Positions 24,154 to 33,904 of a stretch of 64,000 nt of DNA are shown one piece after another (position 1 is the first letter of the stretch; every line of letters starts with the position of its first letter). This DNA is from Streptococcus chenjunshii. Its GTDB lineage: Bacteria; Bacillota; Bacilli; Lactobacillales; Streptococcaceae. The notes beneath the pieces were generated by a model. The model was not told where the DNA came from, did not search any database, and saw only the letters and a list, made by a program, of their open reading frames with translations. The stretch lies in NCBI RefSeq assembly GCF_003086355.1, contig NZ_CP031733.1, forward strand, positions 1,612,001-1,676,000. The letters run 5' to 3'. Both the position numbers and the translations under genes were made by a program.

Positions 24154-24837
24154 TTAAAGATTTTTCTTCTTTTTTGGTTTTTTAGTTAATGAAAGATCAA
24201 TGCGGTTAACACTGTGAAGCAGTTGATTAGTGAGAGAATAATCATCAACTCCGGACTTCAAATCAACTTCGTAATCCAAACGCAGGTAGCTTCCCTCTTT
24301 AGAGCTGCTGACAGAAATTAAATCTGAGCTGCTGCAGCTGTTTTTCAGTATTGTACTGATACGCATCTCTTCTTCCTTTTCTTTAGGCACTTCCACTGTG
24401 AGATAGCGCCGTGTTTGCTGACTGTTAAAAAGGGAGAATTTTTCCATAAGCCGCCAGATAATAAGAAAAACCAAAGTTGATAAAAGGGCTAACAAAAGAT
24501 ATCCCATACCGACTGTCAAACCGACAGCCATTGATAGAAAGAGAGACAGCAGTTCTCTTGACCCTCCAGCAGCCGAGCGAAAGCGCACTAAGCTGAAAGT
24601 TCCTGCGACGGCTACACTGGTTCCTAAGCTGCCGTTGACCAGAAAAATGATTAAACTGATGATACTTGGAAGCAGGATCAAAGTGACCACAAATTCTTTT
24701 GTGTAGAAGGTCCGGTATTTGTAAACCCAAGCGAGAGCCGCACCTAAAATGAGACTGGTCATCAAAGATAAGAACAGCATTTTGGGTTCAACTGCTGCTG
24801 TCGTTTGCGTATAAACGCTGTCAAATAATTCTGTCAT
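24154..24837 (-). CDS. DUF4956 membrane protein
   Basis: A 227-residue protein with three to four membrane helices (~18-140) and a soluble C-terminal domain ending in a basic KKPKKKKNL tail. The segment GTSVAVAGTFSLVRFRSAAGGSRELLSLFLSMAVGL contains the family's conserved RFRS. DUF4956 genes are usually next to a VTC-domain gene and often a CotH kinase gene. The VTC gene lies 150 bases upstream here, and no CotH gene is visible. Biochemical role unknown; membrane delivery or regulation of a phosphorylated or polymeric product is a plausible guess. Confidence 0.82.
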   Translation of the reverse strand: MTELFDSVYTQTTAAVEPKMLFLSLMTSLILGAALAWVYKYRTFYTKEFVVTLILLPSIISLIIFLVNGSLGTSVAVAGTFSLVRFRSAAGGSRELLSLFLSMAVGLTVGMGYLLLALLSTLVFLIIWRLMEKFSLFNSQQTRRYLTVEVPKEKEEEMRISTILKNSCSSSDLISVSSSKEGSYLRLDYEVDLKSGVDDYSLTNQLLHSVNRIDLSLTKKPKKKKNL

Positions 24838-24987
24838 TGTTGCTTTCCTTTCTTACTGCTCCTGTACTAAGCCTGATTGATATAAGATAAAGCGCGGATA
24901 AGAAAACAGCTCCTTCACCAAACAGGCAACAATATCAAAAAACATAATAAAAGCAGCCGTTTATTTTGATAAACATCTGTCTTCAGC

Positions 24988-25725
24988 CTACTGTAAAATC
25001 CCTTGCGACTTGCGATAAGCGGTTCCGTATTTAGAAAAGGAAGTCGGTTCAAGCTCATATTTTTTTATAATCTCTTGAAGCCAGACTGGCTGTTCTCCCG
25101 GTGCCTTAATTTCCATGATAACTTTCCCTTCGCCTACTAAATCTCTGCCATAGCGGTCTTCCAGCATCGTTACATCATAATCCCGGTAAATCAGATTCTG
25201 GTCAATTGTTACCCGAACCTTTGTCTGCGGATAGCCTTCAAGAGAATGTTTTTCTTTCAAAGAATAGCGTTCATAGTAAATATACATTTTAGGACTTAGG
25301 GCAGTATAACGCTTTTTTAATGAAGTTAATTCATCAATCAGTTCCTTATCATCAACAGTGGCATTGGTAGTTCTGCCGTTTTCCATAAACTGAAGAACTG
25401 ACTGCAAATCCGAAGCAATTCGGTATTTATGGCCGACTCCCTCCTTATCTTTTTTCTTCAGTTCCAGAAAAACGCGGCTATTCGCTGTCGGATGCGCAAC
25501 GTAAGTACGCATCCGAACTTTTTCACGGCCGTTTTTTCTGTCAATTGAATCTCGTATCACTTGAAAATCCTGATTGTCAAAATAAATATTTGTAATAGTC
25601 GATCTCGGAAAATCATCCTCTGCCAAATACTCTTTTAAATCCGCCAGCAGAGCTGATAACTCTTCAGCTGCTACAATATACTTGGTTTCGATACGTTTAA
25701 AACTGGTTTCAAATTCTCTAACCAT
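24988..25725 (-). CDS. VTC-domain (polyphosphate polymerase-like) protein
   Basis: A 245-residue soluble protein formed entirely by a VTC catalytic-type domain (tunnel fold of the triphosphate tunnel family). The basic, tunnel-lining motifs are recognisable: FKRIETKYIV (~9-18), YFDNQDFQVIRDS (~49-61), EKVRMRTY (~69-76), VFLELKKKDKEGVGHKYR (~85-102), YYERYS (~147), TKVRVTIDQNL and VIMEIKAPG (~208). In yeast Vtc4 this domain makes polyphosphate from ATP. Bacterial stand-alone versions beside DUF4956 are unproven. It lies in the same orientation as the exopolysaccharide genes. The 150 bases to DUF4956 contain no terminator that I see. Confidence 0.85.
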   Translation of the reverse strand: MVREFETSFKRIETKYIVAAEELSALLADLKEYLAEDDFPRSTITNIYFDNQDFQVIRDSIDRKNGREKVRMRTYVAHPTANSRVFLELKKKDKEGVGHKYRIASDLQSVLQFMENGRTTNATVDDKELIDELTSLKKRYTALSPKMYIYYERYSLKEKHSLEGYPQTKVRVTIDQNLIYRDYDVTMLEDRYGRDLVGEGKVIMEIKAPGEQPVWLQEIIKKYELEPTSFSKYGTAYRKSQGILQ

Positions 25726-25845
25726 CTTTATATTCCTCTGTTTCTAATATCATATTACTTTTAAAAGTAAATCAAACATTAAACTCATTTTGTTAATGAA
25801 ATCATGTTTATTAGAATACAGTCTTTTCCTTATTTTTTTATTAAA

Positions 25846-25872
25846 CAAAAAAAACAGTTAGATAACTGTCTT
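25846..25872 (-). terminator. Terminator of the MDR oxidoreductase gene
   Basis: ACAGTTA (25854-25860) and TAACTGT (25863-25869) form a stem followed on the minus strand by eight T, just after the stop codon of the MDR gene. The rest of the interval to 25726 is the AT-rich promoter region of the VTC gene. Confidence 0.78.
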
Positions 25873-25879
25873 TTACAAT

Positions 25880-26830
25880 TTAGTTAAGGACAATCACCTT
25901 GCCCAAACCTGAGCTGCTTTCCAGGTAACTGTGGGCTTCGGCAATCTGTTCCAGAGAAAAAATTTTCTCAGGACGGGTATCAACATGATAATCAGATACG
26001 TAGTCAAGAAGATCCTGTATTTTCTTTTGGCTGACGTTACCGGAATAAAAACTGGTCAAGTAACTATTATTTTTGAGCTCCATAATAGGATCGAACTCTT
26101 CCAGATACCATTTGCCGCCGAGCTGACCGTTAGAGCAGACAATTCCGTGTTCCTTGATATGATCAAAAGAATTTTTTACTGATGCCGGTCCAACCAATTC
26201 TAAGATTTTATCAAACATTTTATCTGTCTGCAGCCTGTTTTGCTGATCTAAAATAACCCCATCAAAACCTTTCTCCAGAAGTTCAGGCTCTTTCGATAAA
26301 CTGCGGCTGCTGCCATAAACGTGGTTTTGCGGAAATCTAGCTTTAATTAATCTCAGCATAGCAATCCCCACACCGGAAGCAGCCCCCCGAACCAGAGTGA
26401 CATCTCCAGCTTGGATTTGCAGATTTTTAAAAGCACCGTAAGCGGTATAATAGGTTTCCGGCAAAGCAACCAGCTGTTCCAGCGGGAGCCGGCTCTCTAT
26501 TGGGTAAATCTGATTATTGGGGAGCAGTGTATATTCTGCATAAGAACCATCAAAATCCCTCCCCATCTCTCCCATAATGGAGATAATCCTTTGCCCAACT
26601 TGAAATTGGGGGGCTGTACTCTCAACGATTTCACCAACACACTCAATACCTAAAATACGCGGGAAGGAGACACTGGGAGACAGACCCTGTCTTGTGAAAA
26701 TTTCAGAATGATTGAGACCAAACCCCAAGACTTTAATCAGGCTCCAGCCCTCCTTAAGCTGTGGTTTGCTCCTTTCCTCTATTGTAAGCACTTGTGGGCC
26801 TCCAGCCTGATAAACAACTGCTGCTTTCAT
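25880..26830 (-). CDS. Zinc-independent MDR / quinone oxidoreductase-like protein
   Basis: A 316-residue medium-chain dehydrogenase/reductase. The GroES-like N-domain runs from MKAAVVYQAGGPQVL through GLNHSEIFTRQG and GIECVGEIVES. The Rossmann part has VRGAASGVGIAMLRLIKA (~146-163), the AxxGxxG-type NADPH site. The catalytic-zinc Cys/His set of true alcohol dehydrogenases is absent (N-H-S-E replaces the Cys motif), so an NADPH-dependent quinone or enal reductase is likely. Monocistronic; AAAGGA upstream. Confidence 0.88.
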   Translation of the reverse strand: MKAAVVYQAGGPQVLTIEERSKPQLKEGWSLIKVLGFGLNHSEIFTRQGLSPSVSFPRILGIECVGEIVESTAPQFQVGQRIISIMGEMGRDFDGSYAEYTLLPNNQIYPIESRLPLEQLVALPETYYTAYGAFKNLQIQAGDVTLVRGAASGVGIAMLRLIKARFPQNHVYGSSRSLSKEPELLEKGFDGVILDQQNRLQTDKMFDKILELVGPASVKNSFDHIKEHGIVCSNGQLGGKWYLEEFDPIMELKNNSYLTSFYSGNVSQKKIQDLLDYVSDYHVDTRPEKIFSLEQIAEAHSYLESSSGLGKVIVLN

Positions 26831-27075
26831 AGGACACTATCCTTTCCTCGTTTTTCTTTCATTTTACATCAAACGACAGAAAAAAACCACTAAAGATCAA
26901 GCTGAGAAACTTCTTGGACAAGTTTTATTTCAAAACAACTCTAAGATAAAAGCTTGCCAACTATGTCTTTAAACTTAAAACACAGAAGCTGGCTGACCGT
27001 CTTCTAAGAAAAGAATGACGGTTAAACTAATAAACAAATCACTATACCAAACTAATCACTTATAAATTGGGAGTT

Positions 27076-27124
27076 GACAAAAATCGGTAAATCATCATTT
27101 TATGACAATTTACCGATTTTTGTC
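27076..27124 (-). terminator. Terminator of adcA
   Basis: A perfect 17-bp inverted repeat (GACAAAAATCGGTAAAT / ATTTACCGATTTTTGTC) with a 15-base loop, about 50 bases after the adcA stop. The remainder of the 345-base gap 26831-27175 shows no gene. Confidence 0.8.
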
Positions 27125-27175
27125 CTATTCTCCTTCTTATTCTGCTCTCAGGCAAAATAACTTGTGTTTATTGGC

Positions 27176-28684
27176 TTAATGAGCTATAATTTCTTGAGCA
27201 ATTTCCCGTCCGCTCAGATCGGCTGGATAATAAGTCGGCCAATTCTCCAGTTCTTCCAGGAGTTTCTTTTGACTTTCTCCGCCCCAGTACAAGTGGAAAT
27301 GCTCTGCTTTTTGTGAGGAAATCCCATGGTCGCTGAACTGCACGTATTTGAATTCTCCTGCATTATCATCCGTCGCTTCAAAAAGGTAACGCACTCCTCT
27401 GTTTCCTTTTTTATAGGTTAAAATTTCATATCCCTTATATTTATAGGTATAAGTGTGCTCCTGACCGTTTTGAACAAAACTGATTGTTTTTTTCTTACCG
27501 TTAATTGTTATTTTTTCAACATCTGTTTGGTAGCCGGTTGTATAGTAAGATTTATATTCTTCCGCCGACATATCCTTATTGGCTTTAGCTTTATACTCCC
27601 AGACTTCATCCAGTGTTCCGTCTGTCAAATACGGATAGACTGACTGCCACTCACCGCTCCAGTCTTTAAGGGAGCGATCTGTCACATCAGCATCATCGAA
27701 ATAACCGTTAGCTGCTGTTTTGCTCGTGTCGGTTTCTGCCTTGATTGTTTTTCCTGAAACATCTGTTGTCAAGCGCAGAGCTTTCAGGTTGGCTTCCATG
27801 ATAGAAAAGTAATCTTCTCCGGCTTTAATCTGCTTTTTGCTTAAATTTTCCAGCGGATTAAGCACTTGTGTTGTTACTCCTGCCTCATCTGCCAATGTCT
27901 TAGCAACCTTGCTTGAAGCATTTTCTTCAAAGTAAATATATTTAATATCGTATTTTTTAACATATTTTACCAGACTGGCCAAACGTTTAGCACTGGGCTC
28001 TGTTTCAGCAGAGACACCAGTAATCGGAATCTGCTCCAAGCCATAGTCCAATGCTAAATAGCCAAAGGCTGCATGCTGGGTTACAAAACTTTTCTGCTTA
28101 GCTTGTGACAGAGCCTCTGTGTAGGTTTGATCCAGTTGATTGAGCTTTTCAATATAAGCTGCAGCATTTTCTGTAAACACAGCACTTTTATCAGGATATT
28201 TTTGAATCAAACCATCACGGATATGCTCGACTAGTGTCACAGCTCGTTTAGGTGAAAGCCAGACGTGGGGATCATAAGCATGAGAATGTCCTTCATGGCC
28301 TTCTTCTTCACTTTCCTCACTGCCAGCCATAAGCAGCATATCACCGGTTGCTTTGATAGCTGTCTGCTCATCCAAATTCAAAGATTTTTTGATATCCGGG
28401 ACCCATGTTTCCATATTATCATCCAGATAAACAAAAGCATCTGCATCAGAAATTGTCCTGATATTTTTGGTTGTCGGTTCAAAATCATGAGGTTCTGTTC
28501 CAGCCTTAATCAGCATGCTGACTTTTCCTTCATCTCCTACAACCGCTTTAGTGAACTCGTGAACAGGGTAAAAGGTGGTCACAACATCAAGTTTATCATC
28601 TGCAAAGACCTGTCTGCTTAGCAGTGCGAAACCAAGCATGAACAAACTGACCAAACTAAGTAACCATACCAATTGCTTCTTCAT
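27176..28684 (-). CDS. adcA: Zinc ABC transporter substrate-binding protein AdcA with ZinT domain
   Basis: A 502-residue zinc-binding protein. Residues ~30-310 form the ZnuA-like cluster A-I domain: FYPVHEFT, GTEPHDFEPT, the His-rich loop EEEGHEGHSHAYDPHVWLSP, HAAFGYLA and YFEENAS. Residues ~325-502 are a ZinT domain with FDDADVTDRSLKDWSGEWQS and the metal motif EHFHLYWGGES. AdcA delivers Zn to AdcBC, genes that are not in this window. The N-terminal signal (LSLVSLFMLGFALLSRQVFADD) has no Cys, so the usual lipobox is missing and cleavage at VFA-DD by signal peptidase I is expected. Two AdcR boxes overlap its promoter. Confidence 0.96.
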   Translation of the reverse strand: MKKQLVWLLSLVSLFMLGFALLSRQVFADDKLDVVTTFYPVHEFTKAVVGDEGKVSMLIKAGTEPHDFEPTTKNIRTISDADAFVYLDDNMETWVPDIKKSLNLDEQTAIKATGDMLLMAGSEESEEEGHEGHSHAYDPHVWLSPKRAVTLVEHIRDGLIQKYPDKSAVFTENAAAYIEKLNQLDQTYTEALSQAKQKSFVTQHAAFGYLALDYGLEQIPITGVSAETEPSAKRLASLVKYVKKYDIKYIYFEENASSKVAKTLADEAGVTTQVLNPLENLSKKQIKAGEDYFSIMEANLKALRLTTDVSGKTIKAETDTSKTAANGYFDDADVTDRSLKDWSGEWQSVYPYLTDGTLDEVWEYKAKANKDMSAEEYKSYYTTGYQTDVEKITINGKKKTISFVQNGQEHTYTYKYKGYEILTYKKGNRGVRYLFEATDDNAGEFKYVQFSDHGISSQKAEHFHLYWGGESQKKLLEELENWPTYYPADLSGREIAQEIIAH

Positions 28685-28699
28685 ATTGCCTCCTTATTA

Positions 28700-28726
28700 T
28701 TAACTGGTTAATTATTTACCAGTTAA
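28700..28726 (-). promoter_or_regulatory. Tandem AdcR operators over the adcA promoter
   Basis: TTAACTGGTTAA (28700-28711) is a perfect match to the AdcR consensus TTAACYRGTTAA. TTTACCAGTTAA (28715-28726) is a second site with one mismatch. They lie between a TATACT -10 (minus strand, just beyond the second box) and the ribosome binding site, so zinc-loaded AdcR should block transcription. Confidence 0.88.
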
Positions 28727-28739
28727 GTATATCATAACT

Positions 28740-29317
28740 TTTCTGATTTGTCACTATTTTTTTTAAATCTTATATCAGCAGTCTTTTTTATGACTTTAGC
28801 TGTCTCATTTTCCAAATCAAATAAATGAACCAGCTATATTCACTGCCAATGTAAAAAAGCTGCCTCAGCAGCAATGAAAATACATATCTTAGTGCTACCG
28901 GGAACAAGAAAGAGAGCACTCTCAGTCTCACTATAGGTCCTGAATAACAGTGTCTTAATATCCAACTATGTTCCTTTTAGCAACAGTTTTAAGTGCGGTA
29001 ATACCTCAAATCAGCTTAGTCTTTATCAAATAGCCAAAATGGCATGATTGGTCAGCACTCGTAAAGTTCTTTCCTAAATTTTTCTAAAAAGATGGGTTAT
29101 ATGACAAACACAATATCAAACTATTGATGTTGATAAGGTTTAAGCTTCTGCACTTCCAGTCGTAGTCCGGATCATCTCCTATGAAAAAGTCAGCACCAAT
29201 CCAGAAAAAGAAGGGGGAAAACTGATACCTTATAAATGACAATTTTGCCCCACTCTCCAGATACAAACGCCAATCAGCTTATTTGCAGCTGGCAGTTAAA
29301 CCAATCTGTAGTTTTTT
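28740..29317 (+). other. Intergenic region without recognisable genes
   Basis: About 580 bases lie between the adcA promoter and the end of the dipeptidase gene. A 60-codon frame at 29084-29266 (minus) has no ribosome binding site and no family resemblance. I see no repeat copy, RNA gene or terminator that I can defend. Confidence 0.5.
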
Positions 29318-30715
29318 TCAGTCGCTTGCAGAAAAATGGTTGGTCATAAGATTGCTGGCTCGAAAAAGAACCTGATTTAGCAAATCTTGAGTCGCTTCTT
29401 CAACAAAGTCACTCATTGCTTGATTCTCAGCCTCAAAATCTATGCTTCCATCTTTTGCCAAAGCGCAATCAACCCGATTAAGCATAGCATGCCCCTGTGC
29501 CATTGTTTTTTCAACATAAGCCATAATATCATCTTCATGCTGCTGGAAATGACTGTCAGCAAGGGCTGCAATCAGCCGGTTAGCCCAATAAAAACTGTCT
29601 GTTGATACCTCAGCTTTTGTTTCTGCAAAGTAAGCAGGTGTTTTGCTGACCTGTGTAAAGAAAGGGACTATAGTGGCAAAAGGCATTGATCCGTAAGCCA
29701 GCCATTGGATGCCCCTCGTTTCTTTGGGCTGGTCAGGCCGTATTTGCAGGATGGCTGTCTGACTTGTCCGATTAATCCCAATAGGACGAAAACGGTGCCG
29801 GCTTGTCTGATCACCTGTAAGGCCGTAAGGGTCATAAACTGTATCTTGATAATGATTGCTTAAGACATATTTTATGTCTTCTATGGTTATTTTACGGTAG
29901 GGTTTTTGACACCAAGGCTGGAAAAATGACTGCGGATCCTGCTGCAAATCAGGATTTAGAAAACGCTGAATAGCCCATGAACGCGGGGTGTTATAGCGGC
30001 GGTCTTTATCGCTTTGGCTGCCAAAAGCATAGCGCGGGTTAAAATGTTCATGGTTGTAGGTTAAATCTAAATGATGTTCTTCAATAAAATGCCGCAGATC
30101 ACTGGCATAGAGGTAATCATTGGGATTATTAAATTCGAAATAATCAATCCCAAGCTGATTAGGATTTGTGACATAGGTATCATCTGGAACACGGCGGGCA
30201 ATCCAGCGGTGTCCGCCAACAGTTTCCAGCCACCAGATTTCATCGGAATCAGCAAAAGCCACCCCATTAGCTTCATAGGTTCCATATTGCTCAAGCAAGG
30301 CTCCTAAGCGCTCAACTCCTTCTCTTGCAGAACGGATATAAGGCAGAACAAGAGTCAGCATATCTTCTTCACCAATACCTGATGCAACCAGCGGATCCGC
30401 TCCAAGAACACGCGCATTGCTGGTAATTGTCTCAGTTGCGCTCATAGCAACATTGGCTTCATTAATTCCTGCTTCTCCCCAAATGCCTTCATCAGGCAGA
30501 GCATTAGGGACAGAGGTATAGCTTAAAGCCTGACTGGGCAGTGTCAGCCTGAATGATGATAAAACTGATCTATATTCATTAGGCTGTTCCTTTGGCTGAA
30601 TGACTTTAAATGCTTTCGGACAAAAACTGCCGTTTTGTGAATCCTCTGTTCTGGCAATCATGGCTGAACCATCATAACTTGCTTTTTTCCCAACTAAAAC
30701 TGTTGTACAGCCCAT
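29318..30715 (-). CDS. C69-family dipeptidase
   Basis: A 465-residue Ntn-hydrolase of peptidase family C69 (PepD/dipeptidase A of lactic acid bacteria), hydrolysing a broad range of dipeptides in the cytoplasm. It starts [20 protein letters not shown], with Cys3 as the N-terminal nucleophile after removal of Met-Gly. [27 protein letters not shown] and [19 protein letters not shown] are typical. AAAGGAG precedes the ATG. It lies downstream of whiA in the same orientation but across 240 bases, so it is probably separately transcribed. Confidence 0.93.
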   Translation of the reverse strand: MGCTTVLVGKKASYDGSAMIARTEDSQNGSFCPKAFKVIQPKEQPNEYRSVLSSFRLTLPSQALSYTSVPNALPDEGIWGEAGINEANVAMSATETITSNARVLGADPLVASGIGEEDMLTLVLPYIRSAREGVERLGALLEQYGTYEANGVAFADSDEIWWLETVGGHRWIARRVPDDTYVTNPNQLGIDYFEFNNPNDYLYASDLRHFIEEHHLDLTYNHEHFNPRYAFGSQSDKDRRYNTPRSWAIQRFLNPDLQQDPQSFFQPWCQKPYRKITIEDIKYVLSNHYQDTVYDPYGLTGDQTSRHRFRPIGINRTSQTAILQIRPDQPKETRGIQWLAYGSMPFATIVPFFTQVSKTPAYFAETKAEVSTDSFYWANRLIAALADSHFQQHEDDIMAYVEKTMAQGHAMLNRVDCALAKDGSIDFEAENQAMSDFVEEATQDLLNQVLFRASNLMTNHFSASD

Positions 30716-30958
30716 TGTTTTCTCCTTTTATTATTTTATTTTCTACTAGCTGTTCCTGCTGAAATCAAAGCAAGACAGCACTTGGTCTACTGTTTTCTTT
30801 TTTACTGATAAACTTTTAATTTGGCAGAAATTAAGAGCTTATTTCACCTTCTAGTCTAAATGGAATAGTGAGAACTGCTTAAAACTATGAGAGCCTTAAC
30901 AAATCTATTGACAACAACAAACAAGCAGAACAGGCTTTCAGGCTGCAGCTGAAAGATA

Positions 30959-31870
30959 TCACAAGTCAGCTGCAATACTGTTAATTTTACGCAGACGGTG
31001 ATTAACACCGCTTTTGCTTAAAGGCGTATCAAGCCTGTCGGCAATCTCCTGCAGAGAATAATCCGGATGTTCCAGCCTGATTTGGGCAACCTGTCTAAGC
31101 TCAGAAGGGAGAGCATCAAAACCGATGGTTTCTTTAATTTTAGTGATATTGCTGATTGTCTTCATACTGGCTGTAACAGTCTTGGCTATATTGGCCATCT
31201 CTGCATTATTAGCACGGTTCAAATCATTGCGTGTTTCCCTTAATAGTTTAGTCTCCTCAAAAGCCTGTTTCGCCTTCATCGCACCGACAAGAATGAAAAA
31301 ATCCATAATATCCTCTGCCTTTTGCAGATAGGTCACAGCCCCGTTTTTACGTTTAATGACTTTGGCATCTAACATAAACTTGCGCAGTAGATTCGCTAAA
31401 TCCTCTGCATGGTCCTGATAAACCGAAAATATTTCCAGCTGGTACTTTCCTGATTCGGGATCTCGAACAGTACCTGCGGCAAGAAATACACCCCGCAAGT
31501 AAAAACGCCCAGCTTCATCATCATCCAAAATATGCTGCTCAATTCCAGTCGCATGACCAAAAAATGAGTCTGCCAATTGCAGATCTGATAAAATTTCTGC
31601 AACATGCTGGGATAAGAATACTGTGTAAACACGGTTTTTGCGTAAATTTGTTTTTTGATGATACCTGACTTCAGGTGCTGTATGGTAAATGGCTTCTGTA
31701 AGAGCATAGATATGGCGTGCAATTTTAGCATTTTCAGTTGTTATTGACAAACTGAGAGTCTGACTGGCCAAACTGAGGCTGCCCGACATTTTTATGATAG
31801 CCGACAGTTCGCTTTTATCACTGGCCTGCAGATTCAAAATCTCTTCCTTCACTTTTCTCGTAAAACTCAT
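30959..31870 (-). CDS. whiA: WhiA-family DNA-binding protein
   Basis: A 303-residue protein. The N-terminal part (~1-200) is a degenerate LAGLIDADG fold starting [11 protein letters not shown], with [19 protein letters not shown] in the second half. The C-terminal helix-turn-helix is at ~215-300 ([29 protein letters not shown]...[11 protein letters not shown]). In Gram-positives it affects cell division and chromosome segregation. It overlaps yvcK by ATGA and is the last gene of rapZ-yvcK-whiA. Confidence 0.95.
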   Translation of the reverse strand: MSFTRKVKEEILNLQASDKSELSAIIKMSGSLSLASQTLSLSITTENAKIARHIYALTEAIYHTAPEVRYHQKTNLRKNRVYTVFLSQHVAEILSDLQLADSFFGHATGIEQHILDDDEAGRFYLRGVFLAAGTVRDPESGKYQLEIFSVYQDHAEDLANLLRKFMLDAKVIKRKNGAVTYLQKAEDIMDFFILVGAMKAKQAFEETKLLRETRNDLNRANNAEMANIAKTVTASMKTISNITKIKETIGFDALPSELRQVAQIRLEHPDYSLQEIADRLDTPLSKSGVNHRLRKINSIAADL

Positions 31871-32844
31871 GGTTTTCCAGTCCTTACCAAATTCATCAGC
31901 TCTTCTACAACAGATTTTCCGTCATGAAAGGCACCGCCATTTTCTAAGCGTAAAAAATCAGAAGAAATCACGCGTTTTACTGCTCGGCACAGCCCTTGAA
32001 AATCGTGGGCAACCTGAACCAAGGATTCATCAAATTTGTTTGAATCCATATAATCCTGAGGCACTTTTTCAACATTGACTAAAACGGTATCAATAACATC
32101 CTTTCCTAAATGCCTGTTAAGAACAGCTACGTGATCAGCATCTGTAAAATGCTCTGTTTCACCGTACTGGGTCATAATATTGCAGACATAGGCTACTTCT
32201 GCCGGCGTATCCACGAGCGCCTGCCTAATCTCAGGGATAACTAAATTAGGTAATATCGACGTAAAGAGTGATCCCGGACCAAGAACTATCATATCACTCT
32301 GCATGATGGCCTGCACAACTTTGCGGCTGGCCTTAGGAACTTCATCATTGTAGGTATTAGTTACGTAAACATGGTCAATCATTCCCTGATAATCAGCAAT
32401 CTGGCTTTCTCCAACCACTTCATGGCCATCCTGAAAGACGGCATGCAGAGTTAAAACCTGCTCGCTTGAAGGATATATTTTGCCGGTTATATGGAAGAAT
32501 TTTGTCAGAAGCTGGATAGCGTTGTAGGTTGAGCCCTGCATCTCAGAAATACCGGCAATAATGAGATTGCCTAAGGGGTGGCCGGCTAAAGCCCCATCCT
32601 GTTCTTTAAACCGGTACTGAAAAACTTTTTCATAGAATTTGGGCATATCACTCATCGCAACTAACACATTGCGCAAGTCTCCCGGCGGTGTTACCTGCAT
32701 GGCAGACCGTATCTCTCCCGATGACCCCCCGTCATCTGCCACTGTCACAACAGCGGTAATATCTACATCTTCCAAACGAAGGCTGTTAAGGATTACCGGA
32801 ATACCAGTTCCGCCTCCAATAACAGTTATCTTAGGCTTTTTCAT
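31867..32844 (-). CDS. yvcK: YvcK/GlmR-family gluconeogenesis and cell-wall regulator
   Basis: A 325-residue CofD-fold protein, [22 protein letters not shown]..., with [10 protein letters not shown] and [14 protein letters not shown]. Relatives bind UDP-GlcNAc and support peptidoglycan precursor supply during growth on gluconeogenic carbon. It is flanked by rapZ and whiA with 4-base ATGA overlaps on both sides, the standard Firmicutes arrangement. Confidence 0.95.
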   Translation of the reverse strand: MKKPKITVIGGGTGIPVILNSLRLEDVDITAVVTVADDGGSSGEIRSAMQVTPPGDLRNVLVAMSDMPKFYEKVFQYRFKEQDGALAGHPLGNLIIAGISEMQGSTYNAIQLLTKFFHITGKIYPSSEQVLTLHAVFQDGHEVVGESQIADYQGMIDHVYVTNTYNDEVPKASRKVVQAIMQSDMIVLGPGSLFTSILPNLVIPEIRQALVDTPAEVAYVCNIMTQYGETEHFTDADHVAVLNRHLGKDVIDTVLVNVEKVPQDYMDSNKFDESLVQVAHDFQGLCRAVKRVISSDFLRLENGGAFHDGKSVVEELMNLVRTGKP

Positions 32845-33731
32845 GAGCGGTTCACAGTCTCCTTACGGCGGTTTTTATCACGGTGGCTTTCATTGACCGT
32901 CCAATTTGCTTTAAGTTCTTCCGCTAAACGGTGGGCAAAAGCCACACTGCGATGCTGCCCGCCCGTACAGCCGACAGCAATTGTTAAAATAGATTTTCCT
33001 TCTTTTTGATAAGCCGGAAGAATAGGAACAAGCATATTCAGCAAGTGCTGATAGAAGCTTTCTGAAGCACCATGGTTCATAACATAATCAAAAACCTTCT
33101 GATCTAAACCCGTTAATTCCCGCATTTGCGGATCATAATAAGGGTTTGGCAAAAAGCGGACATCAAAAACTAAATCTGCATCCAAAGGCAGGCCATACTT
33201 GAAACCAAAACTCATGACTTCAATACGGAAAGCGGACTGATTATTGTCACCGGAAAACTGATCAGTAATCGTTTTTCTCAGTTCCCGAGGGGTTAAATCT
33301 GTTGTATCCACAACATTCTGACTTAAATTTTTCAAAGGTGCCAGCAGCTCACGTTCCAGCTTAATCCCGTCCATGACACGGCCGGCGGGAGCGAGTGGAT
33401 GGCTGCGGCGTGTTTCTTTATAACGGGAAACCAGCTCACTGTCTGTAGCATCTAAGAAAAGAATGCGCAAATCCACAGCTGAGTTCAGCTCAATTTCATC
33501 TAAAATCTTCTGCAGCTCTTTAAAGAAATGGCGGCTGCGCATATCGACGACCAAAGCGACCTTGTCATTATCATCACTCGTTTCAGCCAGCTCTAAAAAT
33601 TTAGGAACCAGTGCCGGCGGCATATTATCAATTGTAAAGTAACCCAAATCTTCAAAAGACTGGATAGCTACTGTTTTACCAGCACCGCTCATTCCTGTGA
33701 CAATGACAAGACTGGTTTTATTATCAAGCAT
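32841..33731 (-). CDS. rapZ: RapZ/YvcJ nucleotide-binding protein
   Basis: A 296-residue P-loop protein. Walker A is [19 protein letters not shown] (~13-31). [16 protein letters not shown] and the C-terminal [21 protein letters not shown] motif are diagnostic of the family, which binds nucleotides and, in enterobacteria, regulates glmS RNA decay. In Firmicutes the role is less clear. First gene of the rapZ-yvcK-whiA operon, with an extended -10 promoter directly after the galE terminator. Confidence 0.95.
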   Translation of the reverse strand: MLDNKTSLVIVTGMSGAGKTVAIQSFEDLGYFTIDNMPPALVPKFLELAETSDDNDKVALVVDMRSRHFFKELQKILDEIELNSAVDLRILFLDATDSELVSRYKETRRSHPLAPAGRVMDGIKLERELLAPLKNLSQNVVDTTDLTPRELRKTITDQFSGDNNQSAFRIEVMSFGFKYGLPLDADLVFDVRFLPNPYYDPQMRELTGLDQKVFDYVMNHGASESFYQHLLNMLVPILPAYQKEGKSILTIAVGCTGGQHRSVAFAHRLAEELKANWTVNESHRDKNRRKETVNRS

Positions 33732-33848
33732 ATCTTACTCCTTATTTTTTTCTGTAAACTTCTTAGATAAGTCTCTGATAGCCTTTTACCTTATAGAGCC
33801 TCTGCATCACTGCGATGTCAGCCAGCTGCAGGCTATATTCCAACTTCC

Positions 33849-33882
33849 ATTATAGCATAAAAACACGGTCCTGCCGTGTTTT
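33849..33882 (-). terminator. galE terminator and adjacent rapZ promoter
   Basis: AAAACACGG (33860-33868) and CCGTGTTTT (33874-33882) form the terminator of the pel/galE operon, about 25 bases after the galE stop. Immediately beyond it on the minus strand TGCTATAAT (ending 33849) is an extended -10 for rapZ. Confidence 0.8.
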
Positions 33883-33904
33883 CTTTTCTTATAACAGTTA
33901 TGAG

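Noticed and set aside
29084..29266. 60-codon minus-strand frame in the adcA-dipeptidase gap
   Set aside because: No ribosome binding site, odd composition and no known family; treated as chance or an untraceable relic.
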